Shown here: positions 26,554 through 38,124 of the stretch, one piece after another
Layout: every line of letters starts with the position of its first letter
Numbering within the stretch: position 1 is the first letter of the stretch
DNA from: Verticillium longisporum
Lineage: Eukaryota; Ascomycota; Sordariomycetes; Glomerellales; Plectosphaerellaceae
Assembly: GCA_019188255.1 (NCBI GenBank)
Contig: JAETXT010000009.1
Span: 372,001-436,000 of the forward strand
Direction: 5' to 3'
DNA length: 64,000 nucleotides
The notes under the pieces: generated by a model
Database searches by the model: none
Seen by the model: the letters and a program-made list of their open reading frames with translations, nothing else
Told to the model about the DNA's origin: nothing
Position numbers and translations under genes: made by a program

Positions 26554-27984
26554 TCACCCCGTCGTCCCGATCGGCCCGTACCGAATATCCGAAAACGTCA
26601 CCTTGGCCTGCCCTTGTCAGTACACGTCGACACCCACTCGGCGAATCACCTACCTGCGGGTTCTCCACCACCGTCTGCGCCGGATACCCCCTGTTCGCCG
26701 GACACGGCCCCTCAGCGCCCCGGGCCGACCGGCGGCGTCGACCGGGTACAGCGAGTCGAGCCAGAGCATGTTGGCGTAGGCGTCGTGCGTGATGGACATG
26801 ACCATGACCCACTGGCCCGCGAGCGCCCGCTTCGTCGACGACCACCCACCAACCTCAGCGTAGCGGTTGCGTTCCCCAAACGCCGACGCCTGGCTGTCGC
26901 AAAAGTCGTCCGAGATGGCGTTGCCCTGCACGCCGGCCGCCTGGTTGAGCGGCGTGTCGATGAGCTCGCCGGCCTGGATGAAGGATTGCGAGACGCCGTC
27001 CTCGTGGAACCGCGTAATGACACTACCTAGTCAGCTCCTCTGTTTCCTCTCACCGATTCCCGGGACAACTCACGTAAACTTGGCCCCGCTGTCGAGCGTC
27101 TGGCCCTGCCCATAAAACTGCGTGTTGCCCAGCCGGTACGGGCTCGCGCCGCAGCCGTCGGTATCGCAGCCATGCGGGAAAATGTCGTCCGAGAACCCGC
27201 GTGGGCACCGGCTGTCCCGGCACGTGTGAAAGTCGGGGTTAATGCAAGGATGCGCCGAGACGACGTACGACGCCGCATTGCTCTGCCAAACTCCCATCTC
27301 GGCACAGCAGGCCCCAACAGCGCCGCGGCCGAGCTCGAGCTCCGTGTACCCCGGCGCCCACCCCTCCATGTTGGCCCGACCATCGACAAATTTGATGCTC
27401 TGGCTGCACTGCGCGTCGCAGTAGCCCGTGCCGTACCGCGCGCCGGCGGCGTTCTTGCCGCGCCCGCCCCCGCCGTCCGCCCGCATCTTGACAAAGTACA
27501 GCGCCCCCTTGAGCCCGCACCCCAGCGTGCCGACCTCGACGTCGACACGCACCTCGCGCCCGAGCAGCTCGAACATGCGATACTCGCCCCCGGGCGCCAG
27601 CAGGAAGACGCGGTTCTCGACGTTGCGCCCAAAGGCAGAGTGCGTGACGTACCGCAGCGACGCGTGGCCGCCCGCGGTCGTGATGCCGTGCGTCGACGCG
27701 TACTCGGCGCCCTCGACGGCGCAGCGCTCGGCGCACGCCGTGCCGCTGTTGAGGCTGTAGCAGACGTCTGTCCAGTCGCCGTCGAGGAAGCACGTGTGCG
27801 CCGACGTCGTCTCGTGCGTCCAGCGCCAGTTGGCGTCGAGGGTCAGCGCGTCGGTGACGGGCGTGCACGATTCGGTGGTGCAGTTGGACCAGGTGAGAGC
27901 GGGGGGGACCTCGGGGACAAGCGTGCCGATTTGTTGGGCGAGGGCCAGAGGGAGCCCGAGGATGGTAAAATGGAGGAGGAACAT
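26554..27984 (-). CDS. GH7 family protein with altered catalytic site, three exons, one apparent frameshift
   Basis: Exons are 27984-27074, 27022-26654 and 26607-26554. Introns have donors GTGAGT and GTAGGT; the second is 46 nt with a CTGAC branch site. A signal peptide (MFLLHFTILGLPLALA) precedes QQIGTLVPEVPPALTW, the mature start of GH7 cellobiohydrolases. GLKGALYFVKM, GARYGTGYCDAQC, ASPYRLGNTQFYG, YANMLWLDSLYP and the terminal AKVTFSDIRYGPIGTTG are all family blocks. There is no CBM1. The catalytic EMDIWEAN motif reads EMGVWQSN: the nucleophile Glu is kept, but the helper Asp is Gly and the acid/base Glu is Gln. A missing G in the G4 run at 26708-26711 breaks the frame; restoring it gives 444 residues. 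Normal cellulose hydrolysis is unlikely. Confidence 0.88.
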
Positions 27985-28652
27985 GATGGGCAGCGCTGTT
28001 GTTGGGGTGTGTGTTCATGGTAGTCTAATGGTGCACTGGGGATTATGGTCCTGGGTTTATATGTTCCCAGTTGGATTCCATCGTGCCGGCCCCAATATCG
28101 TCGAGCAGGTATTCCTTTTGCGGAATGAAAATGTGACCACGAACAACCACCAGGTGGCTGCGGCAAAGCACTGCTTGCAGATGGCATATAGATTTGAATC
28201 CTACAGAGCAAGCACCTGGCCACACCAGTGTTTGCTTGGCAAACTGGTAAGTCCATCGCAAAGTGAGTGGTCTGACTAACAAGTGTGCAACTTATAGTAT
28301 ACCTCTTCAACAACTTCGATCGAGTGCATGCTGCAGTCAGCTTGACGATGCAGAATTTCCATTCTCGAACAAACAGATGACCACGAGCGCCATGGAAGTC
28401 AGATCCACAACCTGAACGATCTCCCCTTTGAAATGTCAAATGAAATGTCAAACGGAACTTCCTTGCCAATGGTTGGTCTGCACGTCTTACTGCCTGCCGT
28501 CGTGCATCGCGGAGTTTGCTCTCCGTTCCATTCGCGGCCGAGTCTGACAGACTGACCCTCCATCTCGAGAATTCCAACACGATGGAGATGCCAAGACGCA
28601 TCGTGGCAGTGCACACGCTCCCGCGCTCGTCAGAACGCTTCCATGACATGCG
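27985..28652. other. promoter region of the GH7 gene
   Basis: The gap between the GH7 start and the stop of the P450 gene, both on the minus strand, holds the GH7 promoter. I see no gene in it and no clear repeated regulator site. Confidence 0.5.
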
Positions 28653-30260
28653 CTATCCCTCCACGTCGTGCGACAGCCCCATCACCTCGCCCAAGTCCTT
28701 ACTCGCATCCTCCCACGATCGTGTGATCACATCCAGCACCCAAGGTCCGCGCGGCTTGAGCTTGAACCGAAACTCCGTCGGCACCGTCATGAACCCGACA
28801 ACCGACATGGCCCACGGGTCGACCTCCTCGCTGGCCTCGACGTCAAACGCCCACAGCAGGTTTGCGACCTGCATAAACGTACCGTCGACGGCCACCCGCC
28901 TGCCCATGCAGGCCCTCCGGCCTTGGCCAAACACCGGTAGCGGCAGACTGCTGTTGACCTTGCCTTGTCCATCGAGCCATCTCTCTGGGATGAACGCCTG
29001 CAAGTCGCCGAGACCGGGGTCAAAGGCTGCTTCGTCACGCCCGATACCCCACGCGTTGGCGATGATCGTCGCATTCCTGACAATCTTGACGCCTGCAAAC
29101 TCGTCCTCCTTGTCAGCGCGACGCGGGATGCTCCCCGGCGAGACGGGTCGCCATCGAAACAGCTCGTGAATGACAGCGTCGATGAAAGCAAGCCTCGACC
29201 TGTCGGCGAACCGCGGCAGACGGTCACGGCCAACGACGTCGTCCAGAACGGCATGTGCGCGGCGCACAAAGCCTGGGTTCTGCAAGGCCGCGACGAACAG
29301 CCACAGGATCTGGCGCGGCGAGGTTTCCATGCCGCCTTGGATCGATGTGGCCAGCGTGAAGGCGATGTCGAGGTCAAAGTCGGCCGGACGAATGTCACCT
29401 GGCACGACCTTCTTGGCGGTGGCGATAACTTGCTTTGTTGCGTTCCAGCCGGGCGATGATTTACCATGCTCATACAACCGCCCGTACAAGTCAACCTGCG
29501 TAGCGAAGAGTTTATCTGCAGCTCTTTTCCAGGGCGATAGCATGGCAGGCAGGTTTCTCAGAGGAGGAATGAAGTCTGGTAGCCTCGGGTTCGCCGCAAT
29601 ATGCGTGACTTGCGTCTGGATGTCGATGATCTCGTCGAGGATAGGTTCCAAGACATCGGGAATCCGCAGACCATAGTGCAGTAAAAGAATGACACTGGAC
29701 TGCGTGCGTTCGAGTAAGGGGTAAACATCCGAGCTGTTGGCGATGGCGCCTTCGGTATTCTCACCCACAGCAACTACCAAATCAAACAGCAGCTGCTTCG
29801 ACTCAAGCTCCATCACGGGCTGATACCGCGGCGCCGCAACGGCACCGAGGCTCGGTGAAAGTAGTCTATGGTGAAGCTTCAAATGAGCATCATAGTCGTG
29901 CATCAACGTGAATCGGGACTGGCCGGGACCAGCGCCCGTGATCATCTCCATGCTCGTCGACGGGAGTCGGTTGCTGTACCACTGACTCCGGCGGCTGAGC
30001 AGCTCTGTCGCCGCCTCGGCTGTATTCAGCACCACCATCGGCACGATGCCGAATAGCTTTGGCGTCGCGATCGGTCCATTCTTTCTGGCCCAGGCATCCC
30101 AATAGACGAGCGGCGTTTCGCGCGGGGAGCTGTGGAGGTCGCCGGTGAGAGGCAGCTTGAGGGGTGTCGCTTTGCCGGCCGGCTTGCTCTTGCGTATTGC
30201 TAGGAATGCGACAGCCACCAGGCCAGCAAGCAACGCGACCGTGGTTTGTCCAGCGAACAT
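28653..30260 (-). CDS. cytochrome P450 monooxygenase, intronless
   Basis: ATG 30260 opens a 535-residue protein with an N-terminal membrane anchor (about residues 5-25, rich in Ala, Val and Leu) followed by a basic, Pro-containing hinge. The ExxR pair is in HELFRWRP near residue 365, with PERW about 60 residues later. The haem loop FGQGRRACMGR, near residue 449, fits FxxGxRxCxG. The I-helix region reads LATSIQGGMETSPRQI, so the usual acidic-Thr oxygen-activation pair (AGxDT) is replaced by GGMET with Glu-Thr. It is an ER-bound monooxygenase with unknown substrate; the family resembles CYPs that oxidise small secondary metabolites. No introns and no frameshift. No other biosynthetic gene is adjacent. 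Confidence 0.9.
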   Translation of the reverse strand: MFAGQTTVALLAGLVAVAFLAIRKSKPAGKATPLKLPLTGDLHSSPRETPLVYWDAWARKNGPIATPKLFGIVPMVVLNTAEAATELLSRRSQWYSNRLPSTSMEMITGAGPGQSRFTLMHDYDAHLKLHHRLLSPSLGAVAAPRYQPVMELESKQLLFDLVVAVGENTEGAIANSSDVYPLLERTQSSVILLLHYGLRIPDVLEPILDEIIDIQTQVTHIAANPRLPDFIPPLRNLPAMLSPWKRAADKLFATQVDLYGRLYEHGKSSPGWNATKQVIATAKKVVPGDIRPADFDLDIAFTLATSIQGGMETSPRQILWLFVAALQNPGFVRRAHAVLDDVVGRDRLPRFADRSRLAFIDAVIHELFRWRPVSPGSIPRRADKEDEFAGVKIVRNATIIANAWGIGRDEAAFDPGLGDLQAFIPERWLDGQGKVNSSLPLPVFGQGRRACMGRRVAVDGTFMQVANLLWAFDVEASEEVDPWAMSVVGFMTVPTEFRFKLKPRGPWVLDVITRSWEDASKDLGEVMGLSHDVEG

Positions 30261-31112
30261 GGTTGTGCGACGAACGTCGTTGGCGTGAAGGGCGACTTGG
30301 AACGGTCGGGGCACCGGCTCCAGGGTTCAGGGCAGCCTATGATAAATACCCTGCAAAATGCGTTGGGACAGACGATGCTCGGACTGTTAGGGTCTTCTTC
30401 AGCGGTGCTTGACGTCTTGGCCCGCGGTCTACACAGTCTTGGATGGTGACGGTGGGGTGAAGTAACGGGGCCCTCAAGAGCCAAGATGGAGGATTGCCTG
30501 TGAGGGGAAAGACGTTGACCAGTGGTCCCGTCTGATGCAGGAGGGTGCCATTCTACGTTTGAAATGATGCACTTTCCCTGCATGTCGAAGACGTAGGGGC
30601 GGTAATACCATCCCTTTAAACCCTAAATTGATCTCAGGTATAAAATATACATACTAGAAGGACCTAGCTAACGTAGCAGAAATGAGCTTCACAGCTAACT
30701 AAATCGTAGACCTAGCCTATAATACATTTACAATAAGCTATAGTACTATAGGACACCTAATGATATTAGGCGTACTAGAGTATATAGTGAGGATCCTAGG
30801 TAGATTACGGTAGAATTAGATAGGGCCTTAGGTATCAAGGAAGGTAGCAGAAGGTACTAGCGCTAAACCTGATTATGAAGGCGGTATATAGCTTATAGGG
30901 CGCTTGCTTATACTGAGATCAATTTCAGGTTAAAGGGATAAGGAGTCCGTACCTGGCCCAAGCAAGTTAAGTCCCTTATATAGGAGCAATGTTGGGTTTG
31001 CGGGAGTCAATCTATACTACCGTTAATGCTCGAGTTAAGAAAATACTCCTTTAGGCTATCTCTATATATAATATCTTAAGTATATAAATTTAAGATATAT
31101 AAGCTTAACTAA
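30261..31112. other. intergenic region containing a MITE-like repeat
   Basis: This gap between the P450 start and the AAA ATPase stop contains a possible TATA element (TATGATAAATACC, 30340-30352 on the plus strand), the inverted-repeat element at 30612-30937 and AT-rich sequence after it. No coding region is supported. Confidence 0.55.
30612..30937. mobile_element. MITE-like non-coding inverted-repeat element, 326 bp
   Basis: The left end CCCTTTAAACCCTAAATTG and the right end, read in reverse, CCCTTTAACCTGAAATTG form about 26-bp inverted repeats that both continue into GATCTCAG. Flanking bases are AT on both sides, a possible 2-bp target duplication. The interior is AT-rich and open frames are absent. 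It may be a small non-autonomous element; the superfamily is not clear. Confidence 0.6.
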
Positions 31113-33387
31113 TTACTCTTTTTCTAATTTAGTAGCCGTATTCATAATAGCTATAGCAGAATAAACCTCATCAATTAATTCAGACGTTAATATAGTACCC
31201 CTATACTTCGCGATGAGTACTGATACTCTAATGAGATTCTTTATCCGGCGTCCATTGATGTTATACTTGCGGCTAAGCTCCTCGGTCATATCTTGCGGCT
31301 GATCTCCACTCAGTAGAGAATCCCAAATTTGTTTTCTCGTCTCAGGGCTTGGATCATCGAAATGTACCCGGAAGTGAATTCGTGAATCAAAAGCCGGGTC
31401 AAAGTGCTCTACGCGATTTGACGTTAGGATCATAATGCCTTTGAAATATTCAAGTGTTCTCAGAAACACCGTGACAAGAGCGTTACGTTCGAGGTTATCT
31501 TCGGTTCGCGAAGAAAGAAATAGATCTGCTTCATCAAGTAGAACAATTGCTTTCCATCGCTCGACCCGGTTGAAAACTCGTTGCAGTCCTATCTCGGCGC
31601 GGTCTGCTCTCGTACCGACCTCGCTCATACTGACTCTGTAGAGGATCCTCTTCGTCAGACTTGCAATACTTTCTATGATTCAAGGAAAAGTTTAGTTTTA
31701 GTACAACATACATCTCGAAACTTAGATAATGATATATTACTTACCAGCAGTTAAAGTCTTTCCTGAGCCCGTTGGGCCTTCAAGTGATAATATTATGCCT
31801 CTGCCCTTTCCTTCAATGAAGTCATCGAAATCCGGCGAATCAGGGTCGTGGCCATCTACAAGTCCTTGAATCATTTTCTTGGAGCTCGGATTCAAAGCGA
31901 GAGATTCAAAAGCGGTCTCCCCAAATTCGATCGGTTTTGTGCCCTCGACAAGGAAAAAGGACCATGTTTTGTCGGTTAAAGACAGTCCCCTTGTCCTAGC
32001 TGGGCAGAGCATGGCCTCTTCATCTGTTAGCGTGTATGTGTCATCATCTGTGTGACATTGCGCTTGGTTCAATATGGTCTTAGTCCCTTTTCCTGTCTGA
32101 CCAGACCATAATTGGCGTAACGACCGTCCAGCGCCACTAGTGCCAAGGTGGAATGCGGGTATCCCAAAGCTTGAGCTCTTGGCCTGAGCACTGGCGTTGT
32201 GGCTATTCAGACGATATCCGTGGACTCCTATAAGGTGGTCATTGAGTCTGGGACAAGACTCCGAGTGTAGCACATGATCGAGAACCACCCGTCCTTTAAT
32301 CTGATCACAACGATTAGTCCAGCTTCTTCATTTCAACAAAATCGAACGTACATGGGCGAGTTTCGTCTCCAGCATATTCTTCATAGAGCTGTCGGTCCTC
32401 CACACAGGCCCTGTCGTACGTCAGTACGAAGGTATCGGCCATGAAGTTAACACCTCGGTTCCGATGCTGTCTTCGCTTACCTTTATACTCGCGATAACTT
32501 GGGCGAATTAGTTCTTTCCACCTTCTCCCTCTTTCAATCAGTTCAACCCGTATATTGGCTTGTTCTGTCAGGTCTGCAACTAGACGAAGCGGAAAACATG
32601 AGAGCTGTTCGATCCGGCGAGTCGATGAATACTTCGGAATTGTAACGGTTTGGGGGCAGGGTCCAAATTTCTTGGCTCCATACCCCCATCTCCAAGTATA
32701 GATCAAGAAATTATCATCATCGAACTCTCCTGCCATGACTCTGTGCATTTCGCGATATTCAGGGTGCTGCACAAGGATTTCGTCTTCGGCTTGAAAGAGC
32801 GTCCATAGAAGATCCCATTGTATCAGGCCTTGAGGGACCTGCTCGTCAAAGATTCGTTGAGTTTCGGCTAGATACGGTACGCAGAACTTATCTAAGAGTA
32901 GTTTCAGATGACTTTTTTCTAAGGCGTCCGCCGTGGTCGCATAGAGTTCCTTGATTTCGGCTTGGGCATGGAATATAGCTGTGAATGGTCGGTAGATCAC
33001 AATAGGGTCCGCTGCAAGATTAAGGAATGCATGCTTGGCCAAAAGAGGCCTCAAAGCCTTCTGGAGGACTGGAGAAGCTATCTCAAGGCTTTTCCCATCC
33101 CCAGTGGTGTTTCCGTCCGTGTCGACATAGCGGATGACTCTTAGAGCGTAACCACGGTAGCGACCCGAATCCGTCTTTGGTTTGTTGTAATGACTGGTCG
33201 GTACGACAATCGGGTTCTCTGCCCCGGGCCTGGAGGTGGTTGTTAAGTCTATCAGTTCGCAGCGTTCGCCACTTTCTAGGAGCATTGTATTGATGGGCTC
33301 TGCCGTAATGGGACCTATTTGCGTTATTATAGGGGTGCTTTCTGTGTCTTGACCATTCAGTAGCTGCCAATAATATTCGCGGCTCAT
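31113..33387 (-). CDS. AAA-family ATPase with long N-terminal domain, two or three exons
   Basis: ATG 33387 opens MSREYYWQLLNG. The first 350 residues form an N-terminal domain like that of the many fungal AAA ATPases of unknown role (IVIYRPFTAIF, then EYREMHRVMAGEFDDDN and YTWRWGYGAKKFGP). The ATPase core follows: Walker A GPTGSGKTLTA, Walker B IVLLDEADLFL, the sensor segment ILTSNRVEHFDPAFDSRIHF and an arginine-rich C-terminal lid. One intron is clear: 31744-31673, donor GTAAGT and acceptor ATAG. At 32300 the frame changes by +1 after the codons for VEMKKLD, next to a CTAAT branch-like site and CAG. A small intron probably ends at 32301, but I could not fix its donor. Expected length is about 720-735 residues. 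Cellular role is unknown. Confidence 0.8.
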
Positions 33388-34442
33388 TTTAAGGCTGTAC
33401 TCTGATACTCAGAGCTGAAGTTGTGGTGACCTTTGCTTCTGGGCGAGTTTTGTGTCGAGATTTTAAGGTGAGGCTTTCCCTGTATTATACCTCACTTTCT
33501 GCCAACGAGTCGGCAAAGATTAGTGAGAGGCCGGCAGTAGGCTAACAATATCGCTAGCACTTTCAATGAAGCTTTTGGAGTGTTACATTCGGCTGAGGCT
33601 GGTCTCTTCCCGGGGTTCCTATCCGATCTCATCTACACCGGGCAGTAGAGGGCGGGGGAGGGTCAGCACATTTTTGAAGCCTCATAACATACTGGCCCAT
33701 CGCAGTGAAGGACGCAGAATGACAAAAAGGAGGCCTCCGAAAGTATTCGATAACTCACAGCGTGACTTAAGGCACGAAGCTATGGGCCAATCTTAAGAAA
33801 GTGGCGGCTAGATCAGGCTACCTCGTAATTCGGTGGCGGCATTGGCGCATGCATTATTGATCCAGCCTGCCTTATCAGAAGCGCAGATCATTAAATTTCG
33901 TCTTGGTATGTAATTTCACTCACTAAACATCTGCATGATTGAGAGCCTTGTATATTTGGTAGGTTATCAATGATTATTGCTCGGCCTTGGAGTGCACTTT
34001 CGGCCCGCGTTCGGTCACCGAGAATATCTTGTAATGTATTTTAGTTCCCATTTCCTTTTGGGTGTGTATGACACATGGTAGACACTAAAGTCTGGCATCT
34101 CGGAGTCACCCAACCCAAGCCTCATTTTTGATTATCATATATAAGGTTGATGAGATGTACCCAAATACGGGTCGCTGGGGTTCCTCAATTTGAACGACTG
34201 GCCTGCCCTGCCCTAAAACGGCTCTCAAAGCAAAAGCTATATACTACAATTCCCGTCGTACTTGCATACCCAGTCTCAACCAGCTATTATTCTATCCAAC
34301 TCTTCCCGCAACAATAGCACCCTTGCACAATCTCAATAGGTCTCGGACATTCCGGCAATCTACGTAAGCTATGGGATGATATTCTACTCGCTGCTCGACT
34401 AAACTATAAATAACAATGCTAACTTATATCTCCAGCGGCTTA
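33388..34442. promoter_or_regulatory. divergent promoter and spliced leader of the transposon-disrupted gene
   Basis: To the left is the AAA ATPase start. To the right, 34150-34364 looks like a 5' leader (pyrimidine-rich, no long frame). A likely intron runs 34365-34435, with donor GTAAGC, a GCTAAC branch site and acceptor TCCAG. The downstream exon continues for only a few bases before the hAT insertion at 34451. This suggests that a plus-strand gene started here. Confidence 0.45.
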
Positions 34443-34450
34443 CCCGGCCC

Positions 34451-37400
34451 TAGTAATGCACCCCGATTAAATATAATAAATTAAATCATTAAATAGCTAA
34501 ATAAATAGACCGATTTCCTATAATTAAATAACTAAATCTATAATATTTCGATATTTAGATATTTAGTAAACGTTTAAATATATATTTAAGCCCGGAATAT
34601 AGCTATTCCGAGCTCTAGGACCTATAAAAAGGCCTATCTAATTAATTAAAAAGTCGTACTATTAATAAGAAGGAGTCTCTTATTAATAATACGATAATAC
34701 TAATAATAGGATTTAAACCTATAGCCTCTAATAAAATATTAGAGATCCTAACTAACTAGGCTACTAGCTTCTATTAATATCTATAAAGAAGGTTCTATTT
34801 ATATTATTTGATATACTTATACCTATATATATAGGGTATTAGAACCTAGAGTAATTCCCTTAAAGTTATAATTCTATTAATATAGTAATTCTATTAACGT
34901 AGCCTACTTATAACGTCGCTATAATAGCTCCTATGCTCTTAGGGCTATTCCTATATTATTATCGTCGTTAATATATCTTTTACTATCTTTAGAACCCGCC
35001 CCTTTACCTCTATTTGCGCTTAGCTCTCCGAATTAAACTACTCTAATCCCGACCTCCTTATAGCTACTTAGCGTAACTACTATTTTACCCTCGATATTCT
35101 TATTATAAAGAAGGGCTCTAGAAGTTATATAAGCTAGATTAAGGATTATAGGATCTTTATAATAGAGCTCTTTAATAAAAGGAATACCTTTAGCGAGAGC
35201 TTCTAGATCTATAATCTCTATAATAAGAGATAGGATTTAATACTATTTAAAGCCTCTACGATAATTTCTTCGAGCCTCTATCTAAGGAAGAGATATAGGA
35301 TATTCGAGGGATCTTTAATAGAGGATATCTCTTAGAGTTCTTTAGATACTTTTCTTCTACTTTATCTATAAAGTCCTATTACTCTATTAAGGGCTTAAAT
35401 AGAAGGGCTAGAAGAGCTTACCCTTAGCTTTATTATTAATATAAATTAATTATTTAATATTTTTAATAATCTATTCTTATATTATTTACTATTAAATCTA
35501 AATCCGAATATATATAATAACCTCCTTTAGAATTAAAGGAATCTATATATAAGATTTAATTAAATCTTTATATAGAAGAAGAAGTAAATATAAATAAAAC
35601 TTTAAGCTTCTTTAATAGATATTTATCTCTTTTATAATTATTAAACCTCTTTAAATCGCTTTAGGATATTTATAATATCTATATATTATATTAATAATTA
35701 AAGGTAATAATAATAATATCTCTTAATACTTTATAAATAATTAAATACTTATATAAATACTTTTATAGTTAATATTATTATAAATATTATTAAGAACTAG
35801 GATATCGTTAATCTTATTAATATTCTAATCTCTAATAATATTTTAATAAATAATATTTATATTTATAAGCTCTTATATATTCTTCGTCCTAAATTATATA
35901 AAGAAGATATTATTAAATACTAATTATAATATTATAATTATATATTTAATTTTATTAATTATATATTCCTCTATAATAAAGATAATAAAACGTTTAAATA
36001 GGAGTTTTAATCTCTCGAGGATAGTAATAGTCCTAATAATATCCTATACCTCTAGCGGAAGAAGGGCTTAATAGGAAAGCTTTATAATATTATTAAATAA
36101 ATAAAATCCTCTCTATAATAAAGTAAGTACTTCTAATATATTATAATAAAGGAAGCTTAAAATTAAGAGTTCCTCCTTTATTAATAAATAATAATAGAGC
36201 TTTAATTATTATTAAATAATAAGATTTAATAGAATTTAATATATCTAATACTTAATTAAGCTTTAAAGAAGAAGGGTAATATCTAAAACTTCTTAATTAG
36301 AAATATATATAAAGTCGACCCTTATAAGTAAATTCTTATTAAAGATTACCTCCTCTTTAAAGATTAGCGCCTTTTAATAGAGCTTTATATTACCTTTAAG
36401 CCCCTTTATCGATAGATAATATAAATATAAGGATAAAGTAAAGATAGGAGCTATAATACCTTCTAGGAGGTTCTTATTAGAATAGAGTATATCCTAGAGA
36501 GGATAGAGGAATAGAAGGCGTTTTTTAATAATCTAAATAATAATAGCTAATAATAGGAAAGGTAGGCCTCTTTAGGTACTTATAGGCGAATATAGTATTA
36601 GCGAAATAAACGATTTATATTACTTCTAATTAATTAAGTACTTCTAGAGTATATCTATAATAAATATATAGATATATTATAGCGCTTCGAAGCCTTTATT
36701 AAAGATTTATATTATTATTTCTATTTATTTATTATTAATATATAATAGAAGTTAAATTAATATTATATAAAGCTTAAGGAGTCCTTTCTCTATATAGCTA
36801 CTATAATCCTCTACCCTAGCTTTAAGTATTAATAGCTTTAAATATAGTAATTAAGCTTAGAATAGCTTATATAGCTTTATTATATATAATAGGGCCTCTA
36901 TTAATAATAGAAGTACTAATATTACTCTCCTTCTATATCTTCCTCGAATCTTTAAAGACACTATAATTAAAGTAGCTTTAAATGGCTATAGGACCTTTAG
37001 CCTATAGCGCCCCTAACGAGCTTCGACGATTAGGTATAAAGTAAGTATTAGAGAGTTCTAGTATTTAATTCTAAGCTTAATAAGTATCTTAGCTTTAATC
37101 TCTTATAGGACTCTACTATTAAGGACCCTATTACTTAGTAATTAAGCTGCTAAGAGGTATATCCTATTATTAATAAATTCGCCCTTAATATCTTAGCGAT
37201 ATTTATAATATCGGTAAACTATAAGAGGGCATTTAGCCTCTCGAAGCTAACTCTAATATCGTAGAGGTTAGGAATAGCTTTAGATATATTAAAAGAGCTT
37301 TAATACTTTAATAATTAGCTTCGTCGAGGAGCAATTTAGCTAGGAGGGTTATATTAGGGCTTAATAGTAGCGAATTATCTTAATATTATAGAATCTAGGT

Positions 37401-37557
37401 CTTAAGTAGGCTAATAATTATCATAATAGCTTTATTATTAACTAAATAAGTTAGATATTTATAAATAGGACTAAATAACTAAATCCGTCGAATTCGGCGG
37501 ATTAAATAACTAAATCCGATACCTATATTTAACTTATTTAGTCGGGGTGTAGCACTG
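34451..37557 (+). mobile_element. RIP-degraded hAT transposon, 3107 bp, with 8-bp target duplication
   Basis: The element is flanked by an exact 8-bp duplication, CCCGGCCC, at 34443-34450 and 37558-37565. Its right end, read in reverse, is CAGTGCTACACCCCGACTAA; the left end TAGTAATGCACCCCGATTAA is the same repeat with RIP and other changes. CAGTG termini and 8-bp duplications are the hAT signature. Near the right end, about 37170-37330 on the plus strand, a hAT C-terminal dimerisation relic can be read through stops: FALNILAIFIISV, then KRAFSLSKLTLIS. CpA and TpG are almost absent throughout, so the copy was RIPed and is dead. Confidence 0.88.
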
Positions 37558-37565
37558 CCCGGCCC

Positions 37566-37950
37566 TAGCTATCCTGCAAACCGTAAATAGTGTCGCCGTG
37601 GAGAGGTTCGCCGAGAACGCTACGATTATTCGTCCAGGGTCAATGTCGATCGGATCTTCGAGGCAACTCAGCATCACCGAAGTTACACATGGAACTCTAC
37701 CACACTCACTGGCCTTGAGAAGTACACTGATTGTACTCCCTATAATGTCAAAGAGGACGACGAGAAAACTCTTTTGCGCATAGAAGTTGAAAGGCTTGTG
37801 CGAGAAGCACTCAGCACAGAGCCCCTACTGTTTCGGAATACCTCTCAAACGCAGGTCTTCGCCACTGATATATATATGACGTACCAAGCCTTTGAGAACG
37901 GATTGTGTAGAGAACTATACGAGAAGAGGCTCTTGCTGTAGCTGTTCCTT
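37566..37950 (+). pseudogene. 5' coding fragment of a gene cut by hAT and LINE insertions
   Basis: Immediately right of the hAT target duplication, normal-composition DNA reads as coding in one frame from about 37592. Visible segments are RVNVDRIFEATQHH, TWNSTTLTGLEKY, EDDEKTLLRIEVERLV and FATDIYMTYQAFE, ending near RELYEKRLLL at about 37940. A possible 55-nt intron lies at 37581-37635 (GTAAAT to TCCAG). No family is recognised. It is probably the N-terminal part of the gene whose remainder lies at 43521-45652, beyond the LINE. A homologue with an empty site would confirm this. Confidence 0.45.
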
Positions 37951-38124
37951 AGCAGAACTGTACGTACCGTAACGGACTGATTCGAGCACCCTCTGTATCG
38001 CCACTTCTTATTTGTTTCGTTGAAGTACGGCATCAAACCGATCGAAGGTGGGTTGGTCTTGACGCGGGACGGCGCGACACGCGAACTGGTGGATCCCACT
38101 CCACGTGGCGCCCCACCTGCAGCC

